From: Celeribacter indicus
GTDB taxonomy: Bacteria > Pseudomonadota > Alphaproteobacteria > Rhodobacterales > Rhodobacteraceae
Assembly: GCF_000819565.1 (NCBI RefSeq)
Contig: NZ_CP004393.1
Span: 1,922,001 to 1,986,000 of the forward strand
Direction: 5' to 3'
Length of the DNA stretch: 64,000 bases
Shown here in pieces: positions 14,990 to 24,334 of this stretch. The position numbers were made by a program, and so were the translations under genes. A model generated the notes under the pieces. The model saw only the letters and a program-made list of their open reading frames with translations. It did no database searches and was not told the origin of the DNA. The number at the start of each line of letters is the position of its first letter. Positions within the stretch are counted from its first letter, which is position 1.

Positions 14990-15003
14990 CTTATTGTAAT
15001 AAG
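14990..15003. promoter_or_regulatory. Candidate operator between rpiR-type gene and ABC operon
   Basis: CTTATTGTAATAAG is a near-perfect dyad (six-base arms, two-base centre) in an AT-rich divergent intergenic region (14943-15069). The location fits a binding site for the adjacent RpiR-type regulator; no experiment supports it. Confidence 0.45.
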
Positions 15004-15069
15004 AGGTTACAGCGCTGGTTGCAAGCCGGTATGCCAGAACCCGCGATCTGCACCAACAGGAGTCGCTTG

Positions 15070-16104
15070 ATGATACCTTCCTCATTGTGTCCGCTGTCTC
15101 GACGCCGCTTCCTTGCCGCTGGAATAGGCGCGTTGGGTGTTGCAGTCTCTGCTCCTTCACTTCGTGCGGAGTCCAAGTTAATGCGGGTAACCACCGCGCA
15201 TGGGTGGGTCTCCAACATCCAATATGCGGGGTTCTTTCTTGGCCTCAGCCGCGGCTACTTTGCTGATCATGGGGTGGAGGCGGATTTCATTGCAGGGGGA
15301 CCAAATGCGCCCGACACGCTGGTTTCACTTGCTGCGGGGCGTGCACAGGTTTGCACGGCAAACTGGAACCCCTTCCTTGATGCCCGTGCCCGCGGCAACG
15401 ACTTCGTGCTGATCGGTGCGCAGTGGAAGGTGAGTCCGTCGGCCATCATCTCCCTCGCCGGGCGCCCTCTGCACCGGCCGGAAGACATGGTGGGGATGCG
15501 TATTCTTACTCAGAATCCCTCTGACAGCCTTATCCTCGATACAATCTTTGACAATGCGGGCCTCCCACGCGATTACACCGCAGTTCCGACCGGTTTTTCA
15601 CCGGAACCGCTGCTCGCCGGTGACGGCGACGCTTATCTCGCCTTCGCAACAAACCAGCCAATCACGCTCGAACAGATGGGGTTGGTGGAGGGGCAGGATT
15701 TCCACGTCACCCTTCTGACCGATCTCGGATACAGGGTGATGCAAGGCCTCTATCTTACTCGTCGTGACTTTTTGGATAAGAACCGCGATGCAGTGACGGG
15801 CTACATGGCCGGCATGATCCGAGGGTGGCGCGCCGCCGTGACGGAACCCGACGCCGCGCTCGACCTGGTGCTAAATGAGTATGGGGCCGATCTGGGCCTC
15901 GATCCTCAGCAACAAGCTAGGCAGAATGAGTTGCAGATCCCCCTCGTCGCTCCGACGCCGGAAGCAGATCTCTTTGCGCTTGACGCTGAAAGCCTGACGG
16001 GCCCCATGACCGAGGTCGCTCGGGCCACGGGCCGCGAGGTCCCGCCGTTACACGAAATGGCTGATTTGGAAGTCGTTCCCGAGGCCTTGGCTCTCATCTC
16101 CTGA
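15070..16104 (+). CDS. ABC transporter substrate-binding protein, NMT1/THI5-like (first copy)
   Basis: The 344-residue protein has a Tat signal (SRRRFLAAGIGALGVAVSA) and an NMT1/SsuA-like fold: HGWVSNIQYAGFFLGLSRGY at the start of the mature chain, a ligand-loop GGPNAPDTLVSLAAG and FATNQPITLEQMGLV. The start at 15070 follows CAGGAG; 15019 upstream is rejected because it adds residues before the Tat motif. Proteins of this type bind pyrimidine or purine-like heterocycles, sulfonates or nitrate. The surrounding nucleoside genes favour a nucleobase or nucleoside. It is paralogous to the next gene. Confidence 0.88.
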   Translation: MIPSSLCPLSRRRFLAAGIGALGVAVSAPSLRAESKLMRVTTAHGWVSNIQYAGFFLGLSRGYFADHGVEADFIAGGPNAPDTLVSLAAGRAQVCTANWNPFLDARARGNDFVLIGAQWKVSPSAIISLAGRPLHRPEDMVGMRILTQNPSDSLILDTIFDNAGLPRDYTAVPTGFSPEPLLAGDGDAYLAFATNQPITLEQMGLVEGQDFHVTLLTDLGYRVMQGLYLTRRDFLDKNRDAVTGYMAGMIRGWRAAVTEPDAALDLVLNEYGADLGLDPQQQARQNELQIPLVAPTPEADLFALDAESLTGPMTEVARATGREVPPLHEMADLEVVPEALALIS

Positions 16105-16131
16105 CCTTTTACTTTCGAAAGGATTTTTCCA

Positions 16132-17133
16132 ATGCTCCGCCCCCTATTTTTCTCTGCCGCGCTCTTGGCGGCGGGTTCTCCCATATTGGCCGATACTCCT
16201 CTACGCGTTCAGCTGGGCTGGATCGCCAATGTTCAATACGGGGAACATTTCATTGCGCTTGAAGACGGCCTTTTCGCCGAGCGTGGCCTTGATGTTCAGA
16301 TCGCGCCAGGCGGCCCCAACGCACCGAACGCACTTACTGCAGTAGCTGCGGGCGAGGCTGATATCGGCTACACTAGTTGGCTGCCCTTTCTGGACGCTGT
16401 CGCCCGTGGCAACGACTTCGTGCTGATCGCTGCAGCGATGCAGACCTCTCCGCTTGGCATCATCTCTCTGCCTTCGCACCCGATCCTCCAGCCGGTGGAT
16501 ATTCAAGGCGCACGTATCTTGGCTCAGGGACCGGCCGAGAAAACTGCAATAGAGGCGACGCTGAGTCTTGCGGGTCTGCCCACGGATGACTGGACAATGG
16601 TGCCGGGCGGCTTCTCTCCGGAGCCGCTGCTGGCGGGCGACGGTGACGGCTACACTGCATTCGCTACTAATCAAGCCATCACGCTAGAGCAGATGGGGCT
16701 GGTGGCCGAGGAAGATTTTTACTTTCGCAGTTTTGATGATCTCGGCCTCGAGGGCTACGCGGGGCTCGCATTTGTGTCTCGGCAATTTCTAGAGGAGAAC
16801 CGCGAAACCGTCCTAGCTTATCTAGAGGCCGTCGTCGCCGGATGGATCCGGAGCGAGGAAGATCCGGCCTATGCCGCTCGCCTAGTCGTGGACAAATACG
16901 GTCGCGACTATGGTCTCGAGCTGGATCAGCAAATCCGCCAGAACGAGGTGCAGGCGCAGTTCTTCCGTCCAAATGGAGATCCAGACTACCCCATATACTC
17001 ACTAGATTTAGAAAAAGTGGCTGGCCCGATGATGAATGCTGCCCGCGCATCCGGTCGCACCGAATTGCCTGATCCCGCTTCTTTGATTGCACCCGAGCTT
17101 GCGCTGGAAGCGCTGGAGAATGTGAAGAATTAA
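16132..17133 (+). CDS. ABC transporter substrate-binding protein, NMT1/THI5-like (second copy)
   Basis: The 333-residue protein has a Sec signal (FFSAALLAAGSPILA) and shares blocks with its neighbour: LGWIANVQYGEHFIALEDGL, GGPNAPNALTAVAAGEAD and FATNQAITLEQMGLV. A tandem pair with different export routes (Tat and Sec) feeding one set of permeases suggests two related ligands or two affinities. It lies 27 bases after the first copy and 13 bases before the amidohydrolase gene, within one operon. Confidence 0.9.
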   Translation: MLRPLFFSAALLAAGSPILADTPLRVQLGWIANVQYGEHFIALEDGLFAERGLDVQIAPGGPNAPNALTAVAAGEADIGYTSWLPFLDAVARGNDFVLIAAAMQTSPLGIISLPSHPILQPVDIQGARILAQGPAEKTAIEATLSLAGLPTDDWTMVPGGFSPEPLLAGDGDGYTAFATNQAITLEQMGLVAEEDFYFRSFDDLGLEGYAGLAFVSRQFLEENRETVLAYLEAVVAGWIRSEEDPAYAARLVVDKYGRDYGLELDQQIRQNEVQAQFFRPNGDPDYPIYSLDLEKVAGPMMNAARASGRTELPDPASLIAPELALEALENVKN

Positions 17134-17146
17134 AGGACCTCCTACA

Positions 17147-18544
17147 ATGAACGCTCCCAAGACCGCGCCAGAGTGCGCCGATATCCTGATCCGACGTGCC
17201 CATGTCGTAACGCTGGATCCTGAGAACCGCGTGATCAGTCAAGGCGCTATCGCCATCTCGGGCAACCGCATTGCTTGGATTGGAAAGGATTCTGATGCCG
17301 CGAAGATTCAGGCAAAGGAGGTAATCGACGCCAACGACCAGATCGCCATGCCCGGGTTGATCGACGCGCATTTCCACACGGGGCAGCAGCTTCTACGGGG
17401 CAAGCTGCAGGCTATCGCTCGGAGCCGGCCGTTGAAGTTGCCGGTCTGGAAAAACTACTTGATCCCTTGGGAAAGCTGCCTCGATCCCGAGGATGTTCAT
17501 CTTTCCGGTCTTGTCGCCTATACAAACATGATCCAAGTAGGAACAACCTGCTTTGCCGAAGCGGGCGGACCCCACCCCGATGAGATGGGACGCGCGGCAT
17601 TGGAAGTTGGGATACGCGGCTTCATCTCCCAGTCTACTGTGGACCAGTCGGAGAACATCGGCGCGACAGTGCCGCCCAACATGCTGCTCACGCATGACGA
17701 GGCGCTTGAAAAGAATACTTCTTTGGTAGACCGGTGGAAGGATGGGGATAGGGTGAAGGCGTGGATGTCACTGCGCCAAGTCATCGTGTGCTCTCCCGAG
17801 TTGATACGAGACATCACCGTCGAGGCGCAGAGCCGAGACGTGAAGATCCACACCCATCTCTGTGAAGGCTCTTACGAAATCGACTATACTGCAGAGAAGT
17901 TTGGAATGCGTCCAACTGAGTGGCTGGAGAGCATGGGCGTGCTGTCACACCGTTTGCACTGCGCACACTCTGTCCTCCTTTCTGATCGAGAACTGGACCT
18001 TTACGAGCAGCATAGCCTTTCTGCTTGCCACTGCGGATTCGGCAACTACTCGATTGGCCACCCGCGTCTGATTGAAATGTGGCGTCGCGGTATCGACATT
18101 GGCCTTGGCACCGACGGACCTGGCGGGGGCGGCACGATTGACCTTTTCCAGGTGGCACATGTGGCCCGGGTCGGTCAGCAGGCAATCCATTCCTCCACCC
18201 TGCACTGGAAGGACCCGATCTCTTCCGAGGAGCTGCTAAGGGTGGCAACGCACGGAGGCGCCCGGGCGCTTGGCATCTTTGACCACGTCGGCTCGCTTGA
18301 GGTAGGTAAGAAGGCAGATATTCTTCTGGCTGACACGAGCCGGATGGATCACCGGCCCATGCAGGACCCGCTCTTCATTGCAGCCTCCGTTCTCGTTGGC
18401 CGGGACATGGACACCGTGCTTGTCGATGGTCGTGTTGTGATGCGCAAGCGAGAGATGGTCGGCATCGACGTCGAACGCATCAACGCACGCCTAATCGAGC
18501 GTATGCCCATCATTTCGGAGCGGTTTGAGAAGTTGGTCGGATGA
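17147..18544 (+). CDS. Amidohydrolase, nucleobase/nucleoside deaminase type
   Basis: The 465-residue protein has a beta-sandwich start (ADILIRRAHVVTLDPENRV) and the metal ligands of the cyclic-amidine deaminase branch: LIDAHFHTGQQLL (HxH), KIHTHLCEG, LHCAHSV and GLGTDGPGGGG. Relatives deaminate guanine, 5'-methylthioadenosine/SAH, triazines or other ring compounds. It sits inside the ABC operon, its stop overlapping the ATPase start by four bases, so it probably acts directly on the imported compound. The exact substrate is not readable from the sequence. Confidence 0.85.
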   Translation: MNAPKTAPECADILIRRAHVVTLDPENRVISQGAIAISGNRIAWIGKDSDAAKIQAKEVIDANDQIAMPGLIDAHFHTGQQLLRGKLQAIARSRPLKLPVWKNYLIPWESCLDPEDVHLSGLVAYTNMIQVGTTCFAEAGGPHPDEMGRAALEVGIRGFISQSTVDQSENIGATVPPNMLLTHDEALEKNTSLVDRWKDGDRVKAWMSLRQVIVCSPELIRDITVEAQSRDVKIHTHLCEGSYEIDYTAEKFGMRPTEWLESMGVLSHRLHCAHSVLLSDRELDLYEQHSLSACHCGFGNYSIGHPRLIEMWRRGIDIGLGTDGPGGGGTIDLFQVAHVARVGQQAIHSSTLHWKDPISSEELLRVATHGGARALGIFDHVGSLEVGKKADILLADTSRMDHRPMQDPLFIAASVLVGRDMDTVLVDGRVVMRKREMVGIDVERINARLIERMPIISERFEKLVG

Positions 18545-19332
18545 ACAGCGCAGGTGCAAAAGGCGCGGAGATCCTGCTGGATCACGTCGGCAAGGACTTT
18601 GCCATGGACAACGGTCAAACCGTCGTCGCAGTGGAAAAGGCACGGCTCGAGATTGGGGCAGGGGAGTTTGTCGCACTCATCGGCCCCTCGGGCTGTGGCA
18701 AGTCCACGCTGCTGAGGATGCTGGCAGCACTGGAGCAGCCGACACGAGGTCGCGTCACGGTCGATGGGCACGCACCTGAGGAACTCGCACGTGCGCATCG
18801 GCTTGGCGTGGCGTTCCAGGATCATGCGCTTCTGCCCTGGCTCTCGGTAGAGCAGAACGTAGCCTTGCCCTTCCGTATCTCGCGCCGCCCCGTCGACCGC
18901 GACCGCATTCGGGAACTGATAGCTCTCGTCGGCCTCTCGGGTTTTGAGAAAGCGCGGCCCAGCCAGCTCTCAGGCGGGATGCGGCAGCGGGTGTCTATCG
19001 CCCGCGCGCTTGTTCTGCGTCCAGATGTTCTGCTGCTCGATGAGCCTTTCGGAGCGCTGGATGCGGTGACACGGCGGCAGATGAATCTAGAACTACAACG
19101 GATATGGCTGGAGCAGAACATTTCCACCCTTTTGGTTACGCACTCGGTTGACGAAGCCCTTTTTCTCGCCGACCGGGTCGTGGTGATGAGCGGTCGTCCA
19201 GGGCGCATCCTGCGAGAGGCAATCGTCCCGTTCGGGCGCCCCCGTGCGCCGGAGGTTATGCGTTCCCCAGAGTTCCATCAACTCGAGGATGATCTGACCG
19301 AGGCACTGGAACAGCCGGAGACAAGGCCGTGA
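18541..19332 (+). CDS. ABC transporter ATP-binding protein (SsuB/TauB-like)
   Basis: The 263-residue ATPase carries Walker A GPSGCGKST, the signature LSGGMRQRVSIARAL, Walker B VLLLDEPFGALD and a switch histidine in LLVTHSVDEAL. It belongs to the nitrate/sulfonate/taurine/pyrimidine group of importers. It overlaps the upstream deaminase gene (ATGA) and the downstream permease (GTGA), showing tight translational coupling. Confidence 0.93.
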   Translation: MNSAGAKGAEILLDHVGKDFAMDNGQTVVAVEKARLEIGAGEFVALIGPSGCGKSTLLRMLAALEQPTRGRVTVDGHAPEELARAHRLGVAFQDHALLPWLSVEQNVALPFRISRRPVDRDRIRELIALVGLSGFEKARPSQLSGGMRQRVSIARALVLRPDVLLLDEPFGALDAVTRRQMNLELQRIWLEQNISTLLVTHSVDEALFLADRVVVMSGRPGRILREAIVPFGRPRAPEVMRSPEFHQLEDDLTEALEQPETRP

Positions 19333-20087
19333 CGTTGAGCCGCGAACGGGCACAGGATGTATTCTATGGGGTGCTGGGGATCGTGCTCTTTCTCGCTGCT
19401 TGGGAATACATCGGGCAGAACCAGCTCGCAGGGCTGACATGGCCGCCGCTGACAACTGTCATCGCCTATCTCACTGATCCCGACCGTCGGCCGCTCTTCC
19501 TGCGGGCAACGAGTGCGACCTTCTCCATGGTCGGCCTAGGTTATCTGCTTGGGGCTCTTCTGGGGGCGCTAGTGGCGGGGCTGGCACACCTGGTGCAACC
19601 CATGCGCGAAGGATTGGGCCGCCTCTCCTCCGTTATCAATGCAGTGCCGTCAATCGCACTCGCCCCACTTTTCATCGTGCTGCTTAGCCAAGAATGGACG
19701 GGCATGGCTATCGCGACGCTCAACGTCTACTTCGTCATCTTTGTCGCCGCCGGCTCGGGACTTAATGCTGCCTCTACGGCCCACCACGATCTCTTCACAA
19801 CCTTCGGATCAAATCGTTTTCTTCGTTTACTCCAGCTGGAGCTTCCGGCGGCATTGCCTGCCCTGGTCTCGGGCCTCAAATACGCGGTCCCGGCATCCTT
19901 CATCGGCGCGATCATCGGGGAATGGTTTGGATCTTCGCGCGGATTAGGCCTCCTCATGGTCTCTTCGATGCAGAATTTTCAAATCCCCCTTCTATGGAGT
20001 GCAGTCGTCATTGCCGCAGCAGGCTCCCTCTCGGCCTTTGGGTTGATGGGGCTGATCGAACGCTTCGTTTATGGGAGGTTCCGCTGA
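19329..20087 (+). CDS. ABC transporter permease (SsuC-like), first
   Basis: The 252-residue protein starts at a GTG inside a GTGA overlap with the ATPase gene. It has about six hydrophobic segments and the cytoplasmic EAA loop (SNRFLRLLQLELPAALPAL) typical of binding-protein-dependent permeases. It pairs with the next permease, whose start overlaps its stop (TGATG), to form a heterodimeric channel. Confidence 0.9.
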   Translation: MTLSRERAQDVFYGVLGIVLFLAAWEYIGQNQLAGLTWPPLTTVIAYLTDPDRRPLFLRATSATFSMVGLGYLLGALLGALVAGLAHLVQPMREGLGRLSSVINAVPSIALAPLFIVLLSQEWTGMAIATLNVYFVIFVAAGSGLNAASTAHHDLFTTFGSNRFLRLLQLELPAALPALVSGLKYAVPASFIGAIIGEWFGSSRGLGLLMVSSMQNFQIPLLWSAVVIAAAGSLSAFGLMGLIERFVYGRFR

Positions 20088-20845
20088 TGACATCGCTCAT
20101 AAACGTCCTGCGAACGGGGATCTCCCGCTACTGGGGAGTTATCCTTGTGCTCGGGATCTGGCAGCTCTGGGTGAGCGTCACGGGTGTCAACGCGATAGTT
20201 ATGCCCCGGCCGCTCGATGTCCTGCGGGACCTTGTAGGAAATCCAAGCGTCTATCTCCACAACGGCGGCCAGACCCTTGGCCTGGCCGTTGCAGGACTCG
20301 CGGCCGGAATGGCGCTTGGCACCCTGATTGCGGCGGTTGCGTGGTTCTCGCGGCTTCTCTCAGGGATGCTGGTGCCGCTGGCAATGATCTTTTCTTCAAT
20401 TCCTGTAGTAGCACTCATCCCGGTAATCGCCCGCATTCTTGGCTACAACCTCACAACTGTTTTCGCGATCATTGTAATTATCTCGTTCTTCCCCGCCTTC
20501 GTCTTCACCTCCGCGGGCTTGAGAGCGTTGCCCCGCGGGTCGGAAGACCTTTTTCATGTCCTTGGGGCTAACAAGATGTCCAAGTTCCTGCATCTGGTTT
20601 TGCCTGCGGCTGTGCCAAACTGGATGATCGCGCTACGCCTCGCGGCACCTTCGGCTATTCTCTCGGCTATGGTAGCAGAGTTCCTCATGGGTCAGAGCGG
20701 GCTCGGGTATCTCTTTAGGCAGTCCGCAGGCGACTTCGATACCGAGAGGGCCTTCGGCACTTCTGTCGTGGCCACGATGATCTCTGTCATCTCTTTCACT
20801 CTTTCTCTGCAGGCGGAGCGCCGCGTCTCCGCACGTTGGAGGTAG
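20087..20845 (+). CDS. ABC transporter permease (SsuC-like), second
   Basis: The 252-residue permease starts MTSLINVLRTGISRYWG with hydrophobic segments throughout and an EAA loop (ANKMSKFLHLVLPAAVPNWM). The start at 20087 shares bases with the previous stop; a longer frame from 19922 is a shadow of the upstream gene. Two distinct permeases, one ATPase and two binding proteins make up the importer. Confidence 0.9.
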   Translation: MTSLINVLRTGISRYWGVILVLGIWQLWVSVTGVNAIVMPRPLDVLRDLVGNPSVYLHNGGQTLGLAVAGLAAGMALGTLIAAVAWFSRLLSGMLVPLAMIFSSIPVVALIPVIARILGYNLTTVFAIIVIISFFPAFVFTSAGLRALPRGSEDLFHVLGANKMSKFLHLVLPAAVPNWMIALRLAAPSAILSAMVAEFLMGQSGLGYLFRQSAGDFDTERAFGTSVVATMISVISFTLSLQAERRVSARWR

Positions 20846-20849
20846 ACAA

Positions 20850-21434
20850 ATGGGCAATCGTTCAATCTATCTTGCAGGGCCAGAAGTCTTTCTTCCAGAC
20901 GCGCGCGACGTAATGCGTGAGAAGCGCCGCCTCGCCCGTGAGTATGGCTTCGAGCCGACAGGCCCCGGCAGCGACGAGGCCGAAGCTCCCGCAGGCCCGG
21001 TTTTCGCATCAGCAATATATGCCCGAAACGATGAAGCAATGCGAAGATCCGCTTTCTGCCTTGCAAACGTCACCCCCTTCCGCGGTATTAGCGCCGACGC
21101 GGGCACCGTTTATGAGATAGGCTTCATGATCGCGTTGGGACGGCGGGTCTGGGCCTATACAAACGACCCGCACGATTATGGCGAGCGTGTGCGAGCGAGT
21201 TGGTATGGCGGCCACGTTGACATATTTGAAGGCGGCCTCGTTCGCGGGTCTGACGGGTTAATGATTGAAAGCCATGGGAAGGCTGACAATCTGATGATCG
21301 ACGCGGGCATCGAGAGGCAGGGCGGAAGGGTCCTACGGAACACGAGGGCCGCCGCCGCAGTATCCGATCCCGCACGCGATCTTTCCGTCTTCGAAAAGTG
21401 CCTGCAAGAGATGGCGTTGCAAATTCACGAGTGA
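20850..21434 (+). CDS. Nucleoside 2-deoxyribosyltransferase family protein
   Basis: The 194-residue protein starts IYLAGPEVFLPDA and has the catalytic-glutamate region DAGTVYEIGFMIALGR of the nucleoside deoxyribosyltransferase fold. Members swap or hydrolyse the glycosidic bond of deoxynucleosides. As last gene of the importer operon it strengthens the nucleoside assignment. Its stop codon TGA is also the first three bases of a terminal repeat of an IS3-type remnant (TGACCTGCCCCCC), so the C-terminus may be slightly shortened by that insertion. Confidence 0.85.
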   Translation: MGNRSIYLAGPEVFLPDARDVMREKRRLAREYGFEPTGPGSDEAEAPAGPVFASAIYARNDEAMRRSAFCLANVTPFRGISADAGTVYEIGFMIALGRRVWAYTNDPHDYGERVRASWYGGHVDIFEGGLVRGSDGLMIESHGKADNLMIDAGIERQGGRVLRNTRAAAAVSDPARDLSVFEKCLQEMALQIHE

Positions 21435-21583
21435 CCTGCCCCCCGGTCGTCCCTCGTTCATAACGAGAGTCCTTGGGTTGATAGTGGTCGGTTTCGGGCT
21501 GGGCAAGCGCGCCGGGCGCGGAGCCCTCAGATTGCTCAAGCGCCCGGCGCGCTTCTGCTGGCGTCTTGTTGCCCAGCGAGGAA
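21432..21583 (-). pseudogene. C-terminal remnant of an IS3-family transposase
   Basis: The minus-strand frame reads HSSLGNKTPAEARRALEQ at 21583 and on to the element end, the conserved C-terminus of IS3 OrfB. The tip TGACCTGCCCCCC at 21432 is its terminal repeat. The upstream part of this transposase is not present on the other side of the intact IS3 (24235 onward), so the element was already decayed. Confidence 0.65.
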
Positions 21584-21622
21584 TGAACCGCTCCGGGTTT
21601 GCCGGAGGCTGTTTGGTTTAAG

Positions 21623-21739
21623 TTATGCGGCTATGGTCTTAGTTACCAGAGCTGCGTAGAAGTTTGCCTCTGCTTCCGCTGGTGGGATGTTCCCGATGGG
21701 CTCGAGGAGGCGGCGATTGTTGAACCAGTCGACCCATTC
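21623..21739 (-). pseudogene. IS3 OrfB C-terminal segment, cut off by IS256
   Basis: The frame encodes EWVDWFNNRRLLEPIGNIP, then EAEANFYAAL and a TAA at 21623-21625. It continues OrfB exactly where the IS256 entered (YATLEW then VDWFNN). Confidence 0.8.
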
Positions 21740-23068
21740 GGGAGTGTCATGAACTATGTGTATCTGGCCCGGCCCATGCGGTTTCAGATACTCAAGCGTC
21801 GAAGCGCTCGCCGAACATTATGGCGAACTGGTTGCGGGCTGCAAACCATTCCCGGACATTTCGGCCATCCTTTTCGAATTTGCGGATTGCCAGATAGATC
21901 AACTTGGTTGCGGCCTCGTCGGTCGGGAAGGAGCCCCGCGTCTTGATCGTTTTCCGGATCACGCGGTTCAAGCTTTCTATGGCATTCGTGGTGTAGATGA
22001 TTTTCCGGATCGCGGGATCGAAACCAAAGAACGGGATCACCTCCTGCCATGCCCGGCGCCAGGCCGGGGCGATGGAGGCGTATTTCCCGGCCCATTTCTC
22101 CTCGAAGGCATCGAGCTCGGCCTCGGCCATATCGGCGGTCGGGGCACTGTAAATCCGGCGTAGGTCCGCAGCCACGGCCTTGCGGTCCTTCCAAGAGCAG
22201 AAATTCAGGGAATGGCGCACCAGATGCACGATGCAGGTCTGGACCATGGCGTCCGGGAACGCGGCGGTGATGGCCTCAGGAAAGCCCTTCAGCCCGTCCA
22301 CGACCGCGATCAGGATGTCCTGCACGCCCCGGTTCTTCAACTCGTTCATCACCGAGAGCCAGAATTTGGCGCCCTCGTTCTCGGCGGTCCACAGGCCCAG
22401 AACCTCACGGCTCCCATCACGGGTGACGCCCAGGGCGACGTAGACGGCCTTATTCTTCACTGTCCGGCTGTCGGCGTCACGGATCTTCACCCGTAGAGCG
22501 TCGAAGATCACGATGGGATACATCCGATCCAGCGCGCGGGTCTGCCATTCCCTGACCTCGTCCAGCACCGCATCGGTGACGCGGCTGATCAGGTCGGGCG
22601 AGACCTTCAGGCCGTAGAGATCAAGCAGGTGAGCCTGGATGTCCCGGACCGTCAGCCCGGCCGCATAAAGCCCGATGATCTTGTCATCGATCCCGTCGAT
22701 CCGGGTCTGGCCCTTCTTCACCAGCTCGGGCTCGAAGCTGCTGTCGCGGTCGCGAGGCACCGCCAGCGGCAGTTCGCCGTCTTGGCTCTTCAGCACCTTG
22801 CTCGAGGCGCCATTGCGGCGGTTGGTCTGGCCGGGTGGAGCGTCTTTGCCTTCCTCGTAGCCAAGATGCGCCGTCAGCTCCGCGCCCAGCATTCGTTCCA
22901 TGAGCTTGATCTTCAGCTCTTTCATCAGCCCGGCATCGCCGAGCAGATCCTCAGGGCGCTCCACACCCTTAAGCAGTTCGTCCAAGATGTCTTTCGAAAT
23001 AGTCATTCATGCTTCCTTTCGGTGCAGCATGAACCGGATCAGCCATACACAAAAGGTCGGACACTCTC
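21740..23068 (-). mobile_element. IS256-family element inside IS3 OrfB
   Basis: Imperfect inverted ends share GAGTGTC and, about 10 bases further in, GTGTAT. They are flanked by CCCATTC copies (21733-21739 and 23069-23075), a 7-8 base target duplication. The length of 1329 bases is normal for the family. Confidence 0.8.
21792..23006 (-). CDS. IS256-family transposase
   Basis: This full-length 404-residue mutator-type transposase starts MTISKDILDELLKG. It contains the DDE region with PIVIFDALRVKIRD, LIAVVDGLKGFPEAI and the C-terminal glutamate block TNAIESLNRVIRK. No interruption is visible, so the element is probably active or only recently silent. It interrupts the IS3 OrfB. Confidence 0.95.
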   Translation of the reverse strand: MTISKDILDELLKGVERPEDLLGDAGLMKELKIKLMERMLGAELTAHLGYEEGKDAPPGQTNRRNGASSKVLKSQDGELPLAVPRDRDSSFEPELVKKGQTRIDGIDDKIIGLYAAGLTVRDIQAHLLDLYGLKVSPDLISRVTDAVLDEVREWQTRALDRMYPIVIFDALRVKIRDADSRTVKNKAVYVALGVTRDGSREVLGLWTAENEGAKFWLSVMNELKNRGVQDILIAVVDGLKGFPEAITAAFPDAMVQTCIVHLVRHSLNFCSWKDRKAVAADLRRIYSAPTADMAEAELDAFEEKWAGKYASIAPAWRRAWQEVIPFFGFDPAIRKIIYTTNAIESLNRVIRKTIKTRGSFPTDEAATKLIYLAIRKFEKDGRNVREWFAARNQFAIMFGERFDA

Positions 23069-23858
23069 CCCATTCCAGAGTGGCGTATTCCACGGCGTCC
23101 AGACTGCGCCACGGGCCACGGCGGTGGATGACCTCCGCCTTGAAGAGACCATTGATTGTCTCGGCCAAAGCGTTGTCATAGCTGTCACCGACGCTGCCGA
23201 CCGAGGGTTCGATTCCTGCCTCGGCCAAGCGTTCGGTGTATTTTATCGCCAAGTATTGCGATCCGCGGTCTGAGTGATGGATCAGTCCCACACCAGGCTG
23301 CCGCTGATGAACAGCCTGTTCCAAAGCGTCGAGAACGAAGCCTGTGTGAGCCGTGCGGCTGACGCGCCACCCAACGATCCGGCGCGCGAACGTGTCGATC
23401 ACGAATGCCACATAAACGAACCCTTGCCAGGTGGCGACATAGGTGAAATCGCTGACCCAGAGCATGTTCGGTGCCGGCACCCGGAATTGCCGGTTTACCT
23501 TGTCCATCGGGCACGGCTGCTTCTTGTCAGGGATCGTCGTTTTATGCGGCTTGCCCCGGATGACGCCCTGCAGGCCCAAATCCTTCATCAACCGGGCTAT
23601 CGTGCATCGGGCCACATCAAATCCTTCCCGCCGCATCTGGCGCCAGACTTTGCGCACGCCATAGACCTTGTAATTCTCATCGAACACGCGCTCGATCTCG
23701 GGGCGAAGCTCGTCGTCGCGCTTGAACCGATCCGAGCGCAGATCAGGGTCGGCCCGTTTGGCCAGATGATCGTAGTATGTGGACGGGGCAATCGGCAGGT
23801 GCTTGCAGATCGGCTCGACCCCGAGCTCTCCACGATAATCGTCGATAAAGGCGATCAT
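23007..23858 (-). pseudogene. IS3-family OrfB transposase, truncated by IS256
   Basis: The 283-codon frame holds most of the rve integrase domain: [35 protein letters not shown] and SVGDSYDNALAETINGLFK. The last codons after YATLEW belong to IS256 sequence; the true C-terminus lies at 21623-21739. The start overlaps the OrfA stop in ATGA. Confidence 0.88.
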
Positions 23859-24181
23859 GACTTCGGTCGGCGGTCGAGCTCCGCCATCGCAAAATACGCC
23901 GACGCCTTCCGCAGGATCTCATTCGCCTGCTTGAGTTCGCGGTTCTCGCGCTCCAGCGCCTTCATCTTCTCGGCCATCTCGGTACTGACCCCAGCACGGT
24001 CGCCACGATCAATCTCTGCCTTTTTGACCCAGTCATTCAGCGTGTTCGTCGAACAGCCTATCTTCGCCGAGATCGATACGATCGCTTGCCAGCGGCTCTC
24101 ATGCTGACCGGCGTTGTCCAAAACCATACGAACCGCTCGCTCGCGCACTTCAGGGGAATATTTGTTCGTTGTCTTGCTCAT
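23855..24181 (-). CDS. IS3-family OrfA (HTH protein)
   Basis: The 108-residue protein starts [19 protein letters not shown], with a helix-turn-helix ([16 protein letters not shown]) and a leucine-zipper-like helix ([17 protein letters not shown]) that joins OrfA to OrfB. It is intact, but its OrfB partner is disrupted. Confidence 0.9.
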   Translation of the reverse strand: MSKTTNKYSPEVRERAVRMVLDNAGQHESRWQAIVSISAKIGCSTNTLNDWVKKAEIDRGDRAGVSTEMAEKMKALERENRELKQANEILRKASAYFAMAELDRRPKS

Positions 24182-24334
24182 GATGCTCCATCCTACTCAA
24201 GAGTTGGAGCCTCCGGCAAACCCGGAGCGGTTCAGAATGCCCGGAATGTAGCACCCAAATTCGACAAAATCGCGGAGGGGGCCAACCGCCGAAGGGGGCC
24301 ATACGGCGTAGCGTATGGTTACGACGTGGCGCGA

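Larger units (their letters stand above)
21584..24234 (-). mobile_element. IS3-family element, interrupted by IS256-family element
   Basis: The ends carry a 27-base inverted repeat, starting TGAACCGCTCCGGGTTTGCC at 21584 and mirrored at 24208-24234, with flanking GAA (21581-21583 and 24235-24237) as a 3-base target duplication. OrfA and most of OrfB are at 23007-24181; the OrfB tail is at 21623-21739 beyond the IS256. Confidence 0.88.
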
